A stretch of DNA of 64,000 bases from NCBI RefSeq assembly GCF_049977365.1, contig NZ_JBNGEN010000003.1:124001-188000 (forward strand). The letters run 5' to 3'. The DNA is from Brachymonas sp049977365. Its GTDB lineage: Bacteria; Pseudomonadota; Gammaproteobacteria; Burkholderiales; Burkholderiaceae_C. Below, in pieces: positions 45,409 through 53,206 of this stretch; positions within the stretch are counted from its first letter, which is position 1, and every line of letters begins with the position of its first letter. Both the position numbers and the translations under genes were made by a program. Below the pieces are notes generated by a model. It was not told the DNA's origin. It saw nothing but the letters and a program-made list of their open reading frames with translations, and did not search any database.

Positions 45409-45846
45409 TTACAGCGAGCCGGCAGCGCCCACCAGGCAGCTCAGCACGGCCACCACGGTGACGTGAAAGCGCAGGTTGATCCATTCGCTGAGCCCGGCGT
45501 GCTCCCAGGTGCGGTCGTCGACGACATAGCACAGCACGAACATGAAGGCCAGAAAGGGCAGTCCGGCCGAGGGCTCCATGAGCGCCCCGAACCAGCCGAA
45601 GAAAGCGGCCACGGCGCCCCAGATGAAGTGCAGCTTGGGCGCCTTGACGCCCGAGCGCAGCCCGATGCCCCAGTGCACGCCGCCCAGAAAGGACACCACG
45701 ATGCCTGCATAGCTCGTCATGGCCACGGCCACGAACCCGTGCACTTCGTGATGCACCAGCCACATGAGGACAGCCATGCCCATCAGCGGGATGGTGCCCA
45801 GGTAGGTCATGGAGCGGATGAAGGTGCGACTGTGTTCTGGCAGCAT
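45409..45846 (-). CDS. DUF3429-family membrane protein
   Basis: A ~145-residue integral membrane protein with about five hydrophobic segments: SMTYLGTIPLMGMAVLMWLV, MTSYAGIVVSFLGGVHWGIG, FIWGAVAAFFGWFGALM, LPFLAFMFVLCYVVDD and VTVVAVLSCLVGAAG. SFLGGVHWG is a recognisable DUF3429 motif. The function is unknown. ATG 45846 is preferred; a GTG at 45879 would add 11 residues. Confidence 0.85.
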   Translation of the reverse strand: MLPEHSRTFIRSMTYLGTIPLMGMAVLMWLVHHEVHGFVAVAMTSYAGIVVSFLGGVHWGIGLRSGVKAPKLHFIWGAVAAFFGWFGALMEPSAGLPFLAFMFVLCYVVDDRTWEHAGLSEWINLRFHVTVVAVLSCLVGAAGSL

Positions 45847-46074
45847 GCCGAGGAGTTCCGGAAATCGGGCGGCGCTCACCCGGACAGAAGCTGCTGCCGG
45901 CGCCAGCGGAAGCCGATCCGGTGGAGGGGCCGCACGGTGCGGCGGTGGGCGTCAAAGGTTGACAATTTGCTGAATGAATTCAACCACGCCATTGTGGGAC
46001 AAAAGCCGGGCAGCGGATCGTCCGGGGGCAGCCCCCCGCCAGAAAATCGTCAGAAACCAGTCCGGGGCTGGCGT

Positions 46075-46848
46075 TTATTTGCTTTCATCCAACAGTTTCT
46101 CGAGTTCTGCCGCCGGCACGGCTCCCGGCACCCGCTTGCCGTTGGGGAACACCAGCCCGGGCGTGCCGGTGATGTGGTGCTTCTGGCCAAAGGCCACATT
46201 GCGCGACAGTGCGGCAGTGTCGCAGGTGGCCTGGGCCGGGGCCACGCGGCGCAGCATCCAGTCGTCCCAGGCGCGGTTGCGGTCCCGTGCGCACCAGATG
46301 TTCTGCGACTTGGTGGCCGAGTCCGGCCCCAGGATCGGCATCAGGAAAGTATAGACGGTGACGTTGTTCACCTTGGCCAGCTCGGCCTCGAAACGGTGGC
46401 AGTAGGGACAGTTGGGGTCCTCGAACACCGCAAGCTGGCGCGCGCCGGTGCCGCGTTTGGTCACGATGGCATCTGTCAGGGGCAGGCTTTTGAAGTCGAC
46501 GGCCGTGAGCGCGTCCACGCGGGCCTGGGTCAGGTCCTTGCGGGCGCGGGTGTCGAGCAGCGAGCCGCGGATGAGGTAGTCGCCCTTGGCATCGGTGTAG
46601 AAGATGTCGGCGTCGCCCACCCGCAGCTCGTAGAGCCCCGGCATGGGCGTGGAGCGGATTTCGTCGATGCGCGGGAGCTGGGGCACGCGCTCGGCCAGCG
46701 TCTGGCGCAGGGTGGCCTGCGTCTTGGCATCGAGTTCGGCGGCAGGGGCGTCGGTTGCCGTCGAGGCATCGCCCGCGGGCTTGTTGTGGCAGGCAGTGAG
46801 CAGCACGGCCGACAGGGCCAGTGCGGTGAGGCGGGGGAGGGCAATCAT
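46075..46848 (-). CDS. dsbC: DsbC-family thiol:disulfide isomerase, possibly lipidated
   Basis: A 257-residue periplasmic disulfide isomerase. After the signal sequence come a DsbC-type N-terminal dimerisation domain (MPGLYELRVGDADIFYTDAKGDY-like strand pattern) and a thioredoxin domain with AVFEDPNCPYCHRFEAE (CPYC active site) and the cis-Pro loop ITGTPGLVFPNG. The signal peptide reads TALALSAVLLTAC-H, where LTAC is a good lipobox, so the protein may be an outer-membrane-anchored lipoprotein instead of soluble. A terminator-like hairpin lies only 12 nt upstream of the ATG. Start ATG 46848. Confidence 0.9.
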   Translation of the reverse strand: MIALPRLTALALSAVLLTACHNKPAGDASTATDAPAAELDAKTQATLRQTLAERVPQLPRIDEIRSTPMPGLYELRVGDADIFYTDAKGDYLIRGSLLDTRARKDLTQARVDALTAVDFKSLPLTDAIVTKRGTGARQLAVFEDPNCPYCHRFEAELAKVNNVTVYTFLMPILGPDSATKSQNIWCARDRNRAWDDWMLRRVAPAQATCDTAALSRNVAFGQKHHITGTPGLVFPNGKRVPGAVPAAELEKLLDESK

Positions 46849-46860
46849 GGAAACCGACAC

Positions 46861-46890
46861 GAAAGAAAAAGAGCCCCGGCACGCGCCGGG
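46861..46890 (-). terminator. Intrinsic terminator or attenuator upstream of dsbC
   Basis: On the minus strand CCCGGC-GCGT-GCCGGG (46890-46875) is followed by GCTCTTTTTCTTTC, a good Rho-independent terminator. It ends 12 nt before the dsbC ATG, 280 bp after the ubiH-like stop. The rest of the 324-bp gap (46891-47172) has no supported gene; minus-strand TACAGT near 47090 could be a -10 box. Confidence 0.65.
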
Positions 46891-47172
46891 CAGAAGGAGT
46901 AGCCCCACGTGCCATTCCGCAGCCTTTCGGATTCGGATCTGCGCACGGAGCGGCAGCGGGGCGGCACAGGAGGGCATGAAATCGCGCGCGAGCTGGCAAT
47001 GGGTGCATCGAGAAATGGATCACCCATCAGTCCACGACAGGATGTGGACACACGGTCTGCGCCCGCACAGCCATGTCATACCTGCACCACTGTACCCCAT
47101 TCGCAGGGGGGATCTGTTGCGCGGTTCGCCGCGCGGTCGCCTGCGGGGGCAGGCCAACGGCAGGGCGTGGCC

Positions 47173-48369
47173 TCAGCCCATGGCGCGCCGGGCGATGAAC
47201 TGCTTGAGCGGGCCGCTGCGGTCGAACAGGGAGAGTCCCAGATTGCGCAGCTGGCGTGCTGCGCCGCTGTTGTGGGCAAAAAGCTGCTGGATGCCGTCCA
47301 TGCCCGCCACCAGCGGGGCGATTTCGGCCTTGCGGGTGCGCTCGTACTGGCGCAGCAGGTGCATGTCGCCCGGGCCCCGCCAGTAGGGCCGTTCGCCGAC
47401 CAGCGCGCCCAGCAGCTCTGCATCCGCGAGGCCGAGGTTCAGCCCCTGGCCCGCCAGCGGATGCACGCTGTGCGCGGCATCTCCGGCCAGCACCCAGCTG
47501 CCGGCAGCCTTGCCGTCCGCTGCCGTGCGCAGGCCTGCCCAGCGCCGGGCCAGACCCAGCTGCAGCGGCCATGCCATGCGGCGCGCCACGGACACCACGT
47601 CCGGCGCCGCAGCCGTGGCCGCAGCGGCGGAGGAACCATCCGCTTCCGGCAGCAGGTGGGAGGCCAGCTGCAGCGCGGCGGCAAATCCGTCGTCATCGAG
47701 TGCCAGCAGGTCGTCCACGCGCTCGCGGTCCACCGACCACACCACCGCCACCTCCTGCCCCTGCGGGCCGCCCAGCGGCAGAAAGGCCAGAATCTCGCCC
47801 ATGCTGCCGGTGTGGCTGAACCACTGCCACGCCACCCCGCCATGCGGCGCATCGAGCGTGGCGCGGGTGGCAATGGCGGTCTGGCGGTAGGGCGTCACGT
47901 CGTAATCCACGCCCAGCTCGGCCCGGGTGGCGCTGTGCTTGCCCTCGCAGACCACCGTCAGCGCCGTGCGCACGCGGCCTGCCTCGTCGGCAGAGAGCAC
48001 ATCGAGCCCGCTCTGGTATTGGCAGGCCTGCTGCAGCATGTGCTCCAGCGCGGGCACGTCCACGATCCAGGTCATGGCGTGTTCGCCCATGGCCTCCGCC
48101 TCGAAGCGGGTATGGCCGCCGCCATCGCCTGTCACCCGCATCTCGCGCACGGGGGTGGCCAGCTCGGGTGCCGGCCAGCACTTCAGCCCAGCCAGCAGGC
48201 GCTGCGAGCGGTGGTTGAGCGCATAGGCGCGGATGTCGGGCAGGGAGCTGGCCGGAGCGGGCGACTCCACCAGTCCCACGCGCAGGCGGTGCCGGGCGAG
48301 CAGAAGGGCCAGCGTGCGGCCCACGATGCCGCTGCCGCGGATGCAGATGTCATAGGTGCTGTAAGCCAT
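47173..48369 (-). CDS. UbiH/COQ6-family FAD-dependent monooxygenase
   Basis: A 398-residue flavin monooxygenase of the ubiquinone-hydroxylase family. The N-terminal Rossmann motif ICIRGSGIVGRTLALLLARH, RAYALNHRSQRLL, and the second FAD motif WVLAGDAAHSVHPLAGQGLN with LGLADAELLGAL are intact. It probably hydroxylates a ubiquinone precursor ring, but which position cannot be told from sequence. ATG 48369 (MAYSTYDICIRG) is the start; the upstream ATG 48414 overlaps the minus-strand -10-like TACAAT and is excluded. Confidence 0.9.
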   Translation of the reverse strand: MAYSTYDICIRGSGIVGRTLALLLARHRLRVGLVESPAPASSLPDIRAYALNHRSQRLLAGLKCWPAPELATPVREMRVTGDGGGHTRFEAEAMGEHAMTWIVDVPALEHMLQQACQYQSGLDVLSADEAGRVRTALTVVCEGKHSATRAELGVDYDVTPYRQTAIATRATLDAPHGGVAWQWFSHTGSMGEILAFLPLGGPQGQEVAVVWSVDRERVDDLLALDDDGFAAALQLASHLLPEADGSSAAAATAAAPDVVSVARRMAWPLQLGLARRWAGLRTAADGKAAGSWVLAGDAAHSVHPLAGQGLNLGLADAELLGALVGERPYWRGPGDMHLLRQYERTRKAEIAPLVAGMDGIQQLFAHNSGAARQLRNLGLSLFDRSGPLKQFIARRAMG

Positions 48370-48412
48370 GGTGCCAGAGGGCGTCGCGCCGCCCCGCAGT
48401 TGAAAGGGATTC

Positions 48413-48418
48413 ATTGTA
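48413..48418 (-). promoter_or_regulatory. -10 TACAAT of the ubiH-like gene
   Basis: Minus-strand TACAAT about 43 nt before ATG 48369. It overlaps an upstream in-frame ATG (48414), which shows that ATG is not the translation start. Divergent from ychF. Confidence 0.4.
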
Positions 48419-48628
48419 GGACGCGCACCACCCGCTCCCCCTCCCCCCAGCATGCCCCCTTCGGTAAAATGCCGGATCAACCAGGCCCGCGAGCCGGGCC
48501 TCCTGCCGGGGCGTCCGGCCCCTGCATCGGCATGGCCCGGGTGGCTTCGGCTCCCGGCAGAGACCGTGCCGCCCGTGCGCCCCTTCCCGCCCGCGCCACT
48601 GCCCCCTCTTTTTCATCAGGAAATCTCC

Positions 48629-49726
48629 ATGAGCCTCAAATGCGGCATCGTCGGCCTGCCCAACGTCGGCAAGTCCACCCTCTTCAACGCACTCACCAAG
48701 GCCGGCATCGCCGCCGAGAACTACCCCTTCTGCACCATCGAGCCCAACGTCGGCGTGGTGGAAGTGCCCGATCCCCGCCTGCAGCAGCTCGCAGACATCA
48801 TCCACCCCGAGCGCATCGTGCCCGCCATCGTCGAGTTCGTGGACATCGCGGGTCTGGTGGCCGGCGCCAGCAAGGGCGAAGGTCTGGGCAACCAGTTCCT
48901 GGCCCACATCCGCGAAACCGATGCCATCGTCAACGTCGTGCGCTGCTTCGAGGACCCCAACGTGATCCACGTTGCCGGCAAGGTCGACCCCATCGCCGAC
49001 ATCGAAGTCATCCAGACCGAGCTGTGCCTCGCCGATCTGGGCACCGTCGAAAAGACCCTGCAGCGCTCCATCAAGGCCGCCAAGAGCGGCAACGACAAGG
49101 AAGCCGCCGCCATGGTCAAGGTGCTCGAACTCGTGCAGGCCGGCCTGCTCGAAGGCCGCCCCGCGCGCATCCTGTCGCTCACCGACGAACAGAAGGCCCT
49201 GCTCAAGCCGCTGTGCCTCATCACCGCCAAGCCCGCCATGTTCGTCGGCAACGTGGCCGAGGACGGCTTCGAGAACAACCCCCTGCTCGACCGCCTGCGC
49301 GACTTCGCCAAGGCCCACGGAGATGCCCCCGTCGTGGCCATCTGCGCCAAGATCGAGGCCGAACTCGCCGAAATGAGCGACGAAGACCGTATCCTCTTCC
49401 TGCAGGAACTCGGCCAGGACGAACCCGGTCTCAACCGCCTCATCCGTGCCGGCTTCCGCCTGCTCGGCCTGCAGACCTACTTCACCGCCGGCGTCAAGGA
49501 AGTCCGCGCCTGGACCATCCCCATCGGCGCAACCGCTCCCCAGGCCGCCGGCGTCATCCACGGCGACTTCGAGCGCGGCTTCATCCGAGCCCAGACCATC
49601 GCCTTCGAAGACTTCATCCAGTGCAAGGGCGAACAGGGCGCCAAGGACGCCGGCAAGATGCGCGCCGAAGGCAAGGACTACATCGTCAAGGATGGGGATG
49701 TGATGAACTTTTTGTTCAATGTGTGA
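48629..49726 (+). CDS. ychF: Redox-regulated ribosome-binding ATPase YchF
   Basis: Universally conserved Obg-family P-loop protein that prefers ATP and binds ribosomes. 365 residues (E. coli 363). MSLKCGIVGLPNVGKSTLFNAL (G1), ENYPFCTIEPNVGVV, VDIAGLVAGASKGEGLGN (G3 and switch), then a coiled-coil and the C-terminal TGS domain ending DGDVMNFLFNV are visible. The G4 motif is the expected non-NKxD form. ATG 48629 has AGGAAA upstream. It is followed by a strong terminator and then by foreign DNA. Confidence 0.97.
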   Translation: MSLKCGIVGLPNVGKSTLFNALTKAGIAAENYPFCTIEPNVGVVEVPDPRLQQLADIIHPERIVPAIVEFVDIAGLVAGASKGEGLGNQFLAHIRETDAIVNVVRCFEDPNVIHVAGKVDPIADIEVIQTELCLADLGTVEKTLQRSIKAAKSGNDKEAAAMVKVLELVQAGLLEGRPARILSLTDEQKALLKPLCLITAKPAMFVGNVAEDGFENNPLLDRLRDFAKAHGDAPVVAICAKIEAELAEMSDEDRILFLQELGQDEPGLNRLIRAGFRLLGLQTYFTAGVKEVRAWTIPIGATAPQAAGVIHGDFERGFIRAQTIAFEDFIQCKGEQGAKDAGKMRAEGKDYIVKDGDVMNFLFNV

Positions 49727-49787
49727 TTCGAGCAAACCATTTCAGGCGATTGCACATGCTTACAGGTGCATCACTGAAAACGACGCA

Positions 49788-49813
49788 AAGCCCCGTGGAT
49801 ACGGGGCTTTTTC
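49788..49813 (+). terminator. ychF Rho-independent terminator
   Basis: AAGCCCCGT (49788-49796) and ACGGGGCTT (49801-49809) form a 9-bp stem with a GGAT loop followed by TTTCATTT, the strongest terminator in the window. A 14-bp perfect palindrome, CGTTGCATGCAACG (49823-49836), follows. Confidence 0.9.
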
Positions 49814-50051
49814 ATTTCAACTCGTTGCATGCAACGACGCTTGATAGCGCTGCGCAAGTGAATATGGGCGTGTATATGGATCTTGCACCGGACTGATGAA
49901 GGTGTACCAATGAGGACTTTCCGACACCCCAGCCGCCCGATACGCCAATCGAAATGGGTTGTCCGTTCGCCTGCTGCAGAAGCTTTGCGCAGGCATCAGC
50001 AACAACGCCGAAATTCAAGTAGTCCGTGGTTGTTTCGTTGTCATGCCACAT
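49812..50051 (-). pseudogene. KAP-family P-loop NTPase, 5' fragment only
   Basis: ATG 50051 with GGGGAG upstream starts MWHDNETTTDYLNFGVVADA, then QPISIGVSGGWGVGKSSLV, the N terminus and Walker A (residues ~39-47) of KAP-family NTPases (MWHDNET...GxWGxGKSS). After about residue 50 the homology ends at ~49900 and the frame runs through chromosomal sequence to a stop at 49812. Full KAP NTPases are 500 or more residues, so this is a remnant. It begins 25 nt after hsdR on the same strand, so it was likely the last gene of the restriction operon before a deletion joined it to ychF. KAP NTPases occur in defence loci. Confidence 0.75.
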
Positions 50052-50076
50052 GTGCTCCCCCCTGAAAATCGAGTGC

Positions 50077-53000
50077 TTATAGTTGCCCGCCTACACCTTT
50101 GAACTTCTCAACAAAGGCAGCGATCTTCTGGAAGACAGTCTGCTTCTTGGTCAGAAATTGCGGGTTCAATGGGCTCATCTTGGGCAGCACGGCGTTGAGC
50201 TCGGTGCCGTTCTCGCTGGCAAACTCGCGCTTGAGTGATGTGGTGATGTATCGCTTGGCGGCCTCAGCGTTGAGGTTCTCAGTGTCGATCAACTCCTGCA
50301 CTTCGCGCTGCTGCTCCGCTTGAGCAAACTTGAAGAACGCATCGATCACGCTGGCCTTATCGCCGATCTGGTCGAGATCAGTCTGGTTGATGAAGTCGAC
50401 CACCAGACTCTCCTTGGCGCGCTGGCCGAGACTGGCACGTATCACGCGCCGCATTTCCTCCACCAGCTCTGCCTTGCTCTTGATCTTCTTGTTGTGCTCG
50501 AAGATCAGCTCCAGGATGTAATCCAGATTGATCTCCTGCGAAGTGAGCAGATCCACCTCAAAGACCACGTCATCCCAGTCGATAGTCGATTTTGCCGTGT
50601 CGGCTGAGGATTTTTCCCGGCGCAGCCAGTCGCGCACATCGTTGTAGGTCGAGCGATAGTCCTGAATCTTCCGTTCGGCAGGCATGGTGATGGCCTGCAG
50701 GGCGGCCAGATCGGCATCGTCCAGATAGTGCTGGGCCTTGAACGCCTCCACTGCCGCAGGGTCGTTCAGGTCGACGGCTTGCATGGCCTTCAGGCTGGCG
50801 AACTCGTCGAAGTTCTGCAGCACGTTTTCCACGCGCAGATATTCCCCGAACAGCTTCACGAAAGCTTTCTTGTCAGCCTCCTTTTCAATGGCAGCGGGGT
50901 CTGGAAAGCGCGTTTCCAGCTCTTTCACCACCTCCTCAAAGCCTCGCCTCGCCTCGCCGGTGGTTACATCGGTGAAGCCTTCCATATATTCCCGGTAGCT
51001 TTTTTCCAGCACCACGTTTCTGGTGTGCTTGTCACCGAACAGGGTGATGGCATCGATGGTCGCCTGCTCCAGGTCGCGGAAGGTGACGATGTTGCCGAAG
51101 GTCTTGGTGGCGTCGAAGATGCGGTTGGTGCGCGAGTAAGCCTGCATCAGGCCATGGAAGCGCAGGTTTTTGTCGACAAACAGCGTGTTGAGCGTGGGGG
51201 CATCAAAGCCGGTCAGGAACATGCCTACCACGATCAGCAGGTCGACCTCCTTGGCCTTCACCTGCTTGGCCAGATCGCGGTAGTAGTTCTGGAAGCCGTT
51301 GCTGTCCACGCTGAAGTTGGTCTTGAACAGCGCGTTGTAGTCGGCAATGGCCGCGCTCAGGAACTCCTTGGCACTGCTGTTCATGGCAGACACATCAAAA
51401 CTCTCGTCCTGGATGTCGCCAATCGCGTCCTGCTCTTCGTTGGCGGCGAACGAGAAGATGGTCGCCACTTTCAGCGGCTTTTGGCTGCTCTTTTGCAGTT
51501 CCCGGAAGCACTCGTAGTACAGCTTGGCAGCATCCACACTGCTTACGGCAAACATGGCGTTGAAGCCCTTGTTGCCCGCATGCAGGCGGTGGGTCTTCTG
51601 CCGGAAGTTGTTCAGAATGTACTGGGTGACCTCGCGGATGCGATCCGGGTGCAGCAGGGCCTGCTTGTTCTCGGCTGCGCTCAGTTTCTTCTCGTCCTTC
51701 TCGGTCTCGATGGCCTTGAACTGTGGGCGCACATCGTTGTAGTCCACCTTGAACTTCAGCACCTTCTCGTCACGGATGGCATCGGTGATTACATAGGAAT
51801 GCAGCTCACGGCCGAACACGCTGGCCGTGGTCTCTGCGCCCAACGCGTTCTCCGGGAAGATGGGCGTGCCGGTGAAGCCGAACTGGCAGAACTTCTTGAA
51901 CTTCTTCTTCAGGTTCTTCTGGGCTTCGCCAAACTGACTGCGGTGGCACTCATCGAAGATGAAGACCACCTGCTTGCCGTAGATGGGCAAGTCGGCCTCG
52001 CTCTTCATCAGGTTGTTGAGCTTCTGGATGGTGGTGACGACGATCTTGTTGTCGTCCTTCTCCAGATTGCGCTTCAGGCCTGCCGTGCTGTCCGAGCCAT
52101 TCACGCTGTCCGGCGAGAACCGTTGGTATTCCTTCATGGTCTGGTAGTCCAGATCCTTCCGGTCCACCACGAAGAATACCTTGTCGATGAAGTCCAGCTC
52201 GGTGGCCAGGCGCGCCGCCTTGAAGCTGGTCAGCGTCTTGCCGCTGCCGGTGGTGTGCCAGATGAAGCCACCACTTTCCGTCTTGCTCCAGTTTTTGGCC
52301 TGATGGCTGCTCTTGATCTTCCACAGAATGCGTTCCGTGGCCGCGATCTGGTAGGGGCGCATCACCAGCAGCGTGTTGCTGACGTCAAACACCGAGTAGT
52401 GCAGCAGCACGTTGAGCAGCGTGTGTTTCTGAAAGAAGGTGGCCGTGAAGTCCTTCAGGTCCTTGATCAGCGTGTTGTCCGCCTTCGCCCAGTTCATGGT
52501 GAAGTCGAAGCTGTTCTTGTTGCGCGCCGTGGTGTTGGCAAAGTAGCGGCTGTCGGTGCCGTTGGAGATCACGAACAGCTGCAAATACTTGAACAGGGAA
52601 TGCTCGCTGTTGAAGCTCTCCTTGCTGTAACGGTGCACCTGGTTAAACGCCTCGCGAATGGCCACGCCGCGCTTCTTCAATTCCACCTGCACCAGCGGCA
52701 GGCCATTGACCAGAATCGTCACGTCATAGCGGTTGGCGTGGCTGCCGGTCTGCTCAAACTGTTTGATCACCTGCACTTTGTTGCGGGCGATGTTCTTCTT
52801 GTCCAGCAGGTAGATGTTATGGATGCGGCCGTCGTCAAAGACAAAATCGTGGATGTAGTCGTCGTGAATCTTGCGGGTTTTCTCGACGATGCCATCACTG
52901 GGTTTATCCAGCCAAGTCTCGACAAAACGCAGCCACTCGCCATCCAAAAACTGCACCTTGTTCAAGGCTTCAAGCTGCACGCGCACATTGGCCAGTAGCT

Positions 53001-53175
53001 TTTCTGGCGTGTTCAGGCTGGGCAGGTATTCGTAGCCCTGATTGACCAGATCTTGGATAAGCTCGTGCTCCAGATCGCCTTCGCTCTGGTAGCCCTCCGC
53101 CACCTTCCAGTCCGGGTTGTATTTGTCCAGAACGATGAAATGCTTGGATTCGGCGATGGTTTTGTAATCCGTCAT
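50077..53175 (-). CDS. hsdR: Type I restriction enzyme HsdR (type IC, EcoR124-like)
   Basis: Restriction and translocation subunit. At 1032 residues it closely parallels EcoR124I HsdR (~1038) along its whole length. N-terminal nuclease: D151 and QVELKKRG (E-x-K at ~164-168). Helicase: Walker A TGSGKT (309-314), FIFDECHRSQFG (DEAD-box-like, ~408-411), FGFTGTPIF, VVGMFLTGFDAPTLNTLF and QAYSRTNRIFDATKTFGN (motif VI). The C-terminal helical domain carries EINLDYILELIFEHNKKIK. All motifs are intact, so it should be functional. Its ATG 53175 is where the un-duplicated upstream rhuM would end (ATGA overlap). GC is lower than in core genes. Confidence 0.97.
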   Translation of the reverse strand: MTDYKTIAESKHFIVLDKYNPDWKVAEGYQSEGDLEHELIQDLVNQGYEYLPSLNTPEKLLANVRVQLEALNKVQFLDGEWLRFVETWLDKPSDGIVEKTRKIHDDYIHDFVFDDGRIHNIYLLDKKNIARNKVQVIKQFEQTGSHANRYDVTILVNGLPLVQVELKKRGVAIREAFNQVHRYSKESFNSEHSLFKYLQLFVISNGTDSRYFANTTARNKNSFDFTMNWAKADNTLIKDLKDFTATFFQKHTLLNVLLHYSVFDVSNTLLVMRPYQIAATERILWKIKSSHQAKNWSKTESGGFIWHTTGSGKTLTSFKAARLATELDFIDKVFFVVDRKDLDYQTMKEYQRFSPDSVNGSDSTAGLKRNLEKDDNKIVVTTIQKLNNLMKSEADLPIYGKQVVFIFDECHRSQFGEAQKNLKKKFKKFCQFGFTGTPIFPENALGAETTASVFGRELHSYVITDAIRDEKVLKFKVDYNDVRPQFKAIETEKDEKKLSAAENKQALLHPDRIREVTQYILNNFRQKTHRLHAGNKGFNAMFAVSSVDAAKLYYECFRELQKSSQKPLKVATIFSFAANEEQDAIGDIQDESFDVSAMNSSAKEFLSAAIADYNALFKTNFSVDSNGFQNYYRDLAKQVKAKEVDLLIVVGMFLTGFDAPTLNTLFVDKNLRFHGLMQAYSRTNRIFDATKTFGNIVTFRDLEQATIDAITLFGDKHTRNVVLEKSYREYMEGFTDVTTGEARRGFEEVVKELETRFPDPAAIEKEADKKAFVKLFGEYLRVENVLQNFDEFASLKAMQAVDLNDPAAVEAFKAQHYLDDADLAALQAITMPAERKIQDYRSTYNDVRDWLRREKSSADTAKSTIDWDDVVFEVDLLTSQEINLDYILELIFEHNKKIKSKAELVEEMRRVIRASLGQRAKESLVVDFINQTDLDQIGDKASVIDAFFKFAQAEQQREVQELIDTENLNAEAAKRYITTSLKREFASENGTELNAVLPKMSPLNPQFLTKKQTVFQKIAAFVEKFKGVGGQL

Positions 53176-53206
53176 TGTTTCGCGCCCTTGTTTTTCAGCA
53201 GTTTTT

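Noticed and set aside
49883..50065. Plus-strand 60-codon frame opposite the KAP fragment
   Set aside because: No start signal or motif; the minus strand carries the recognisable P-loop.
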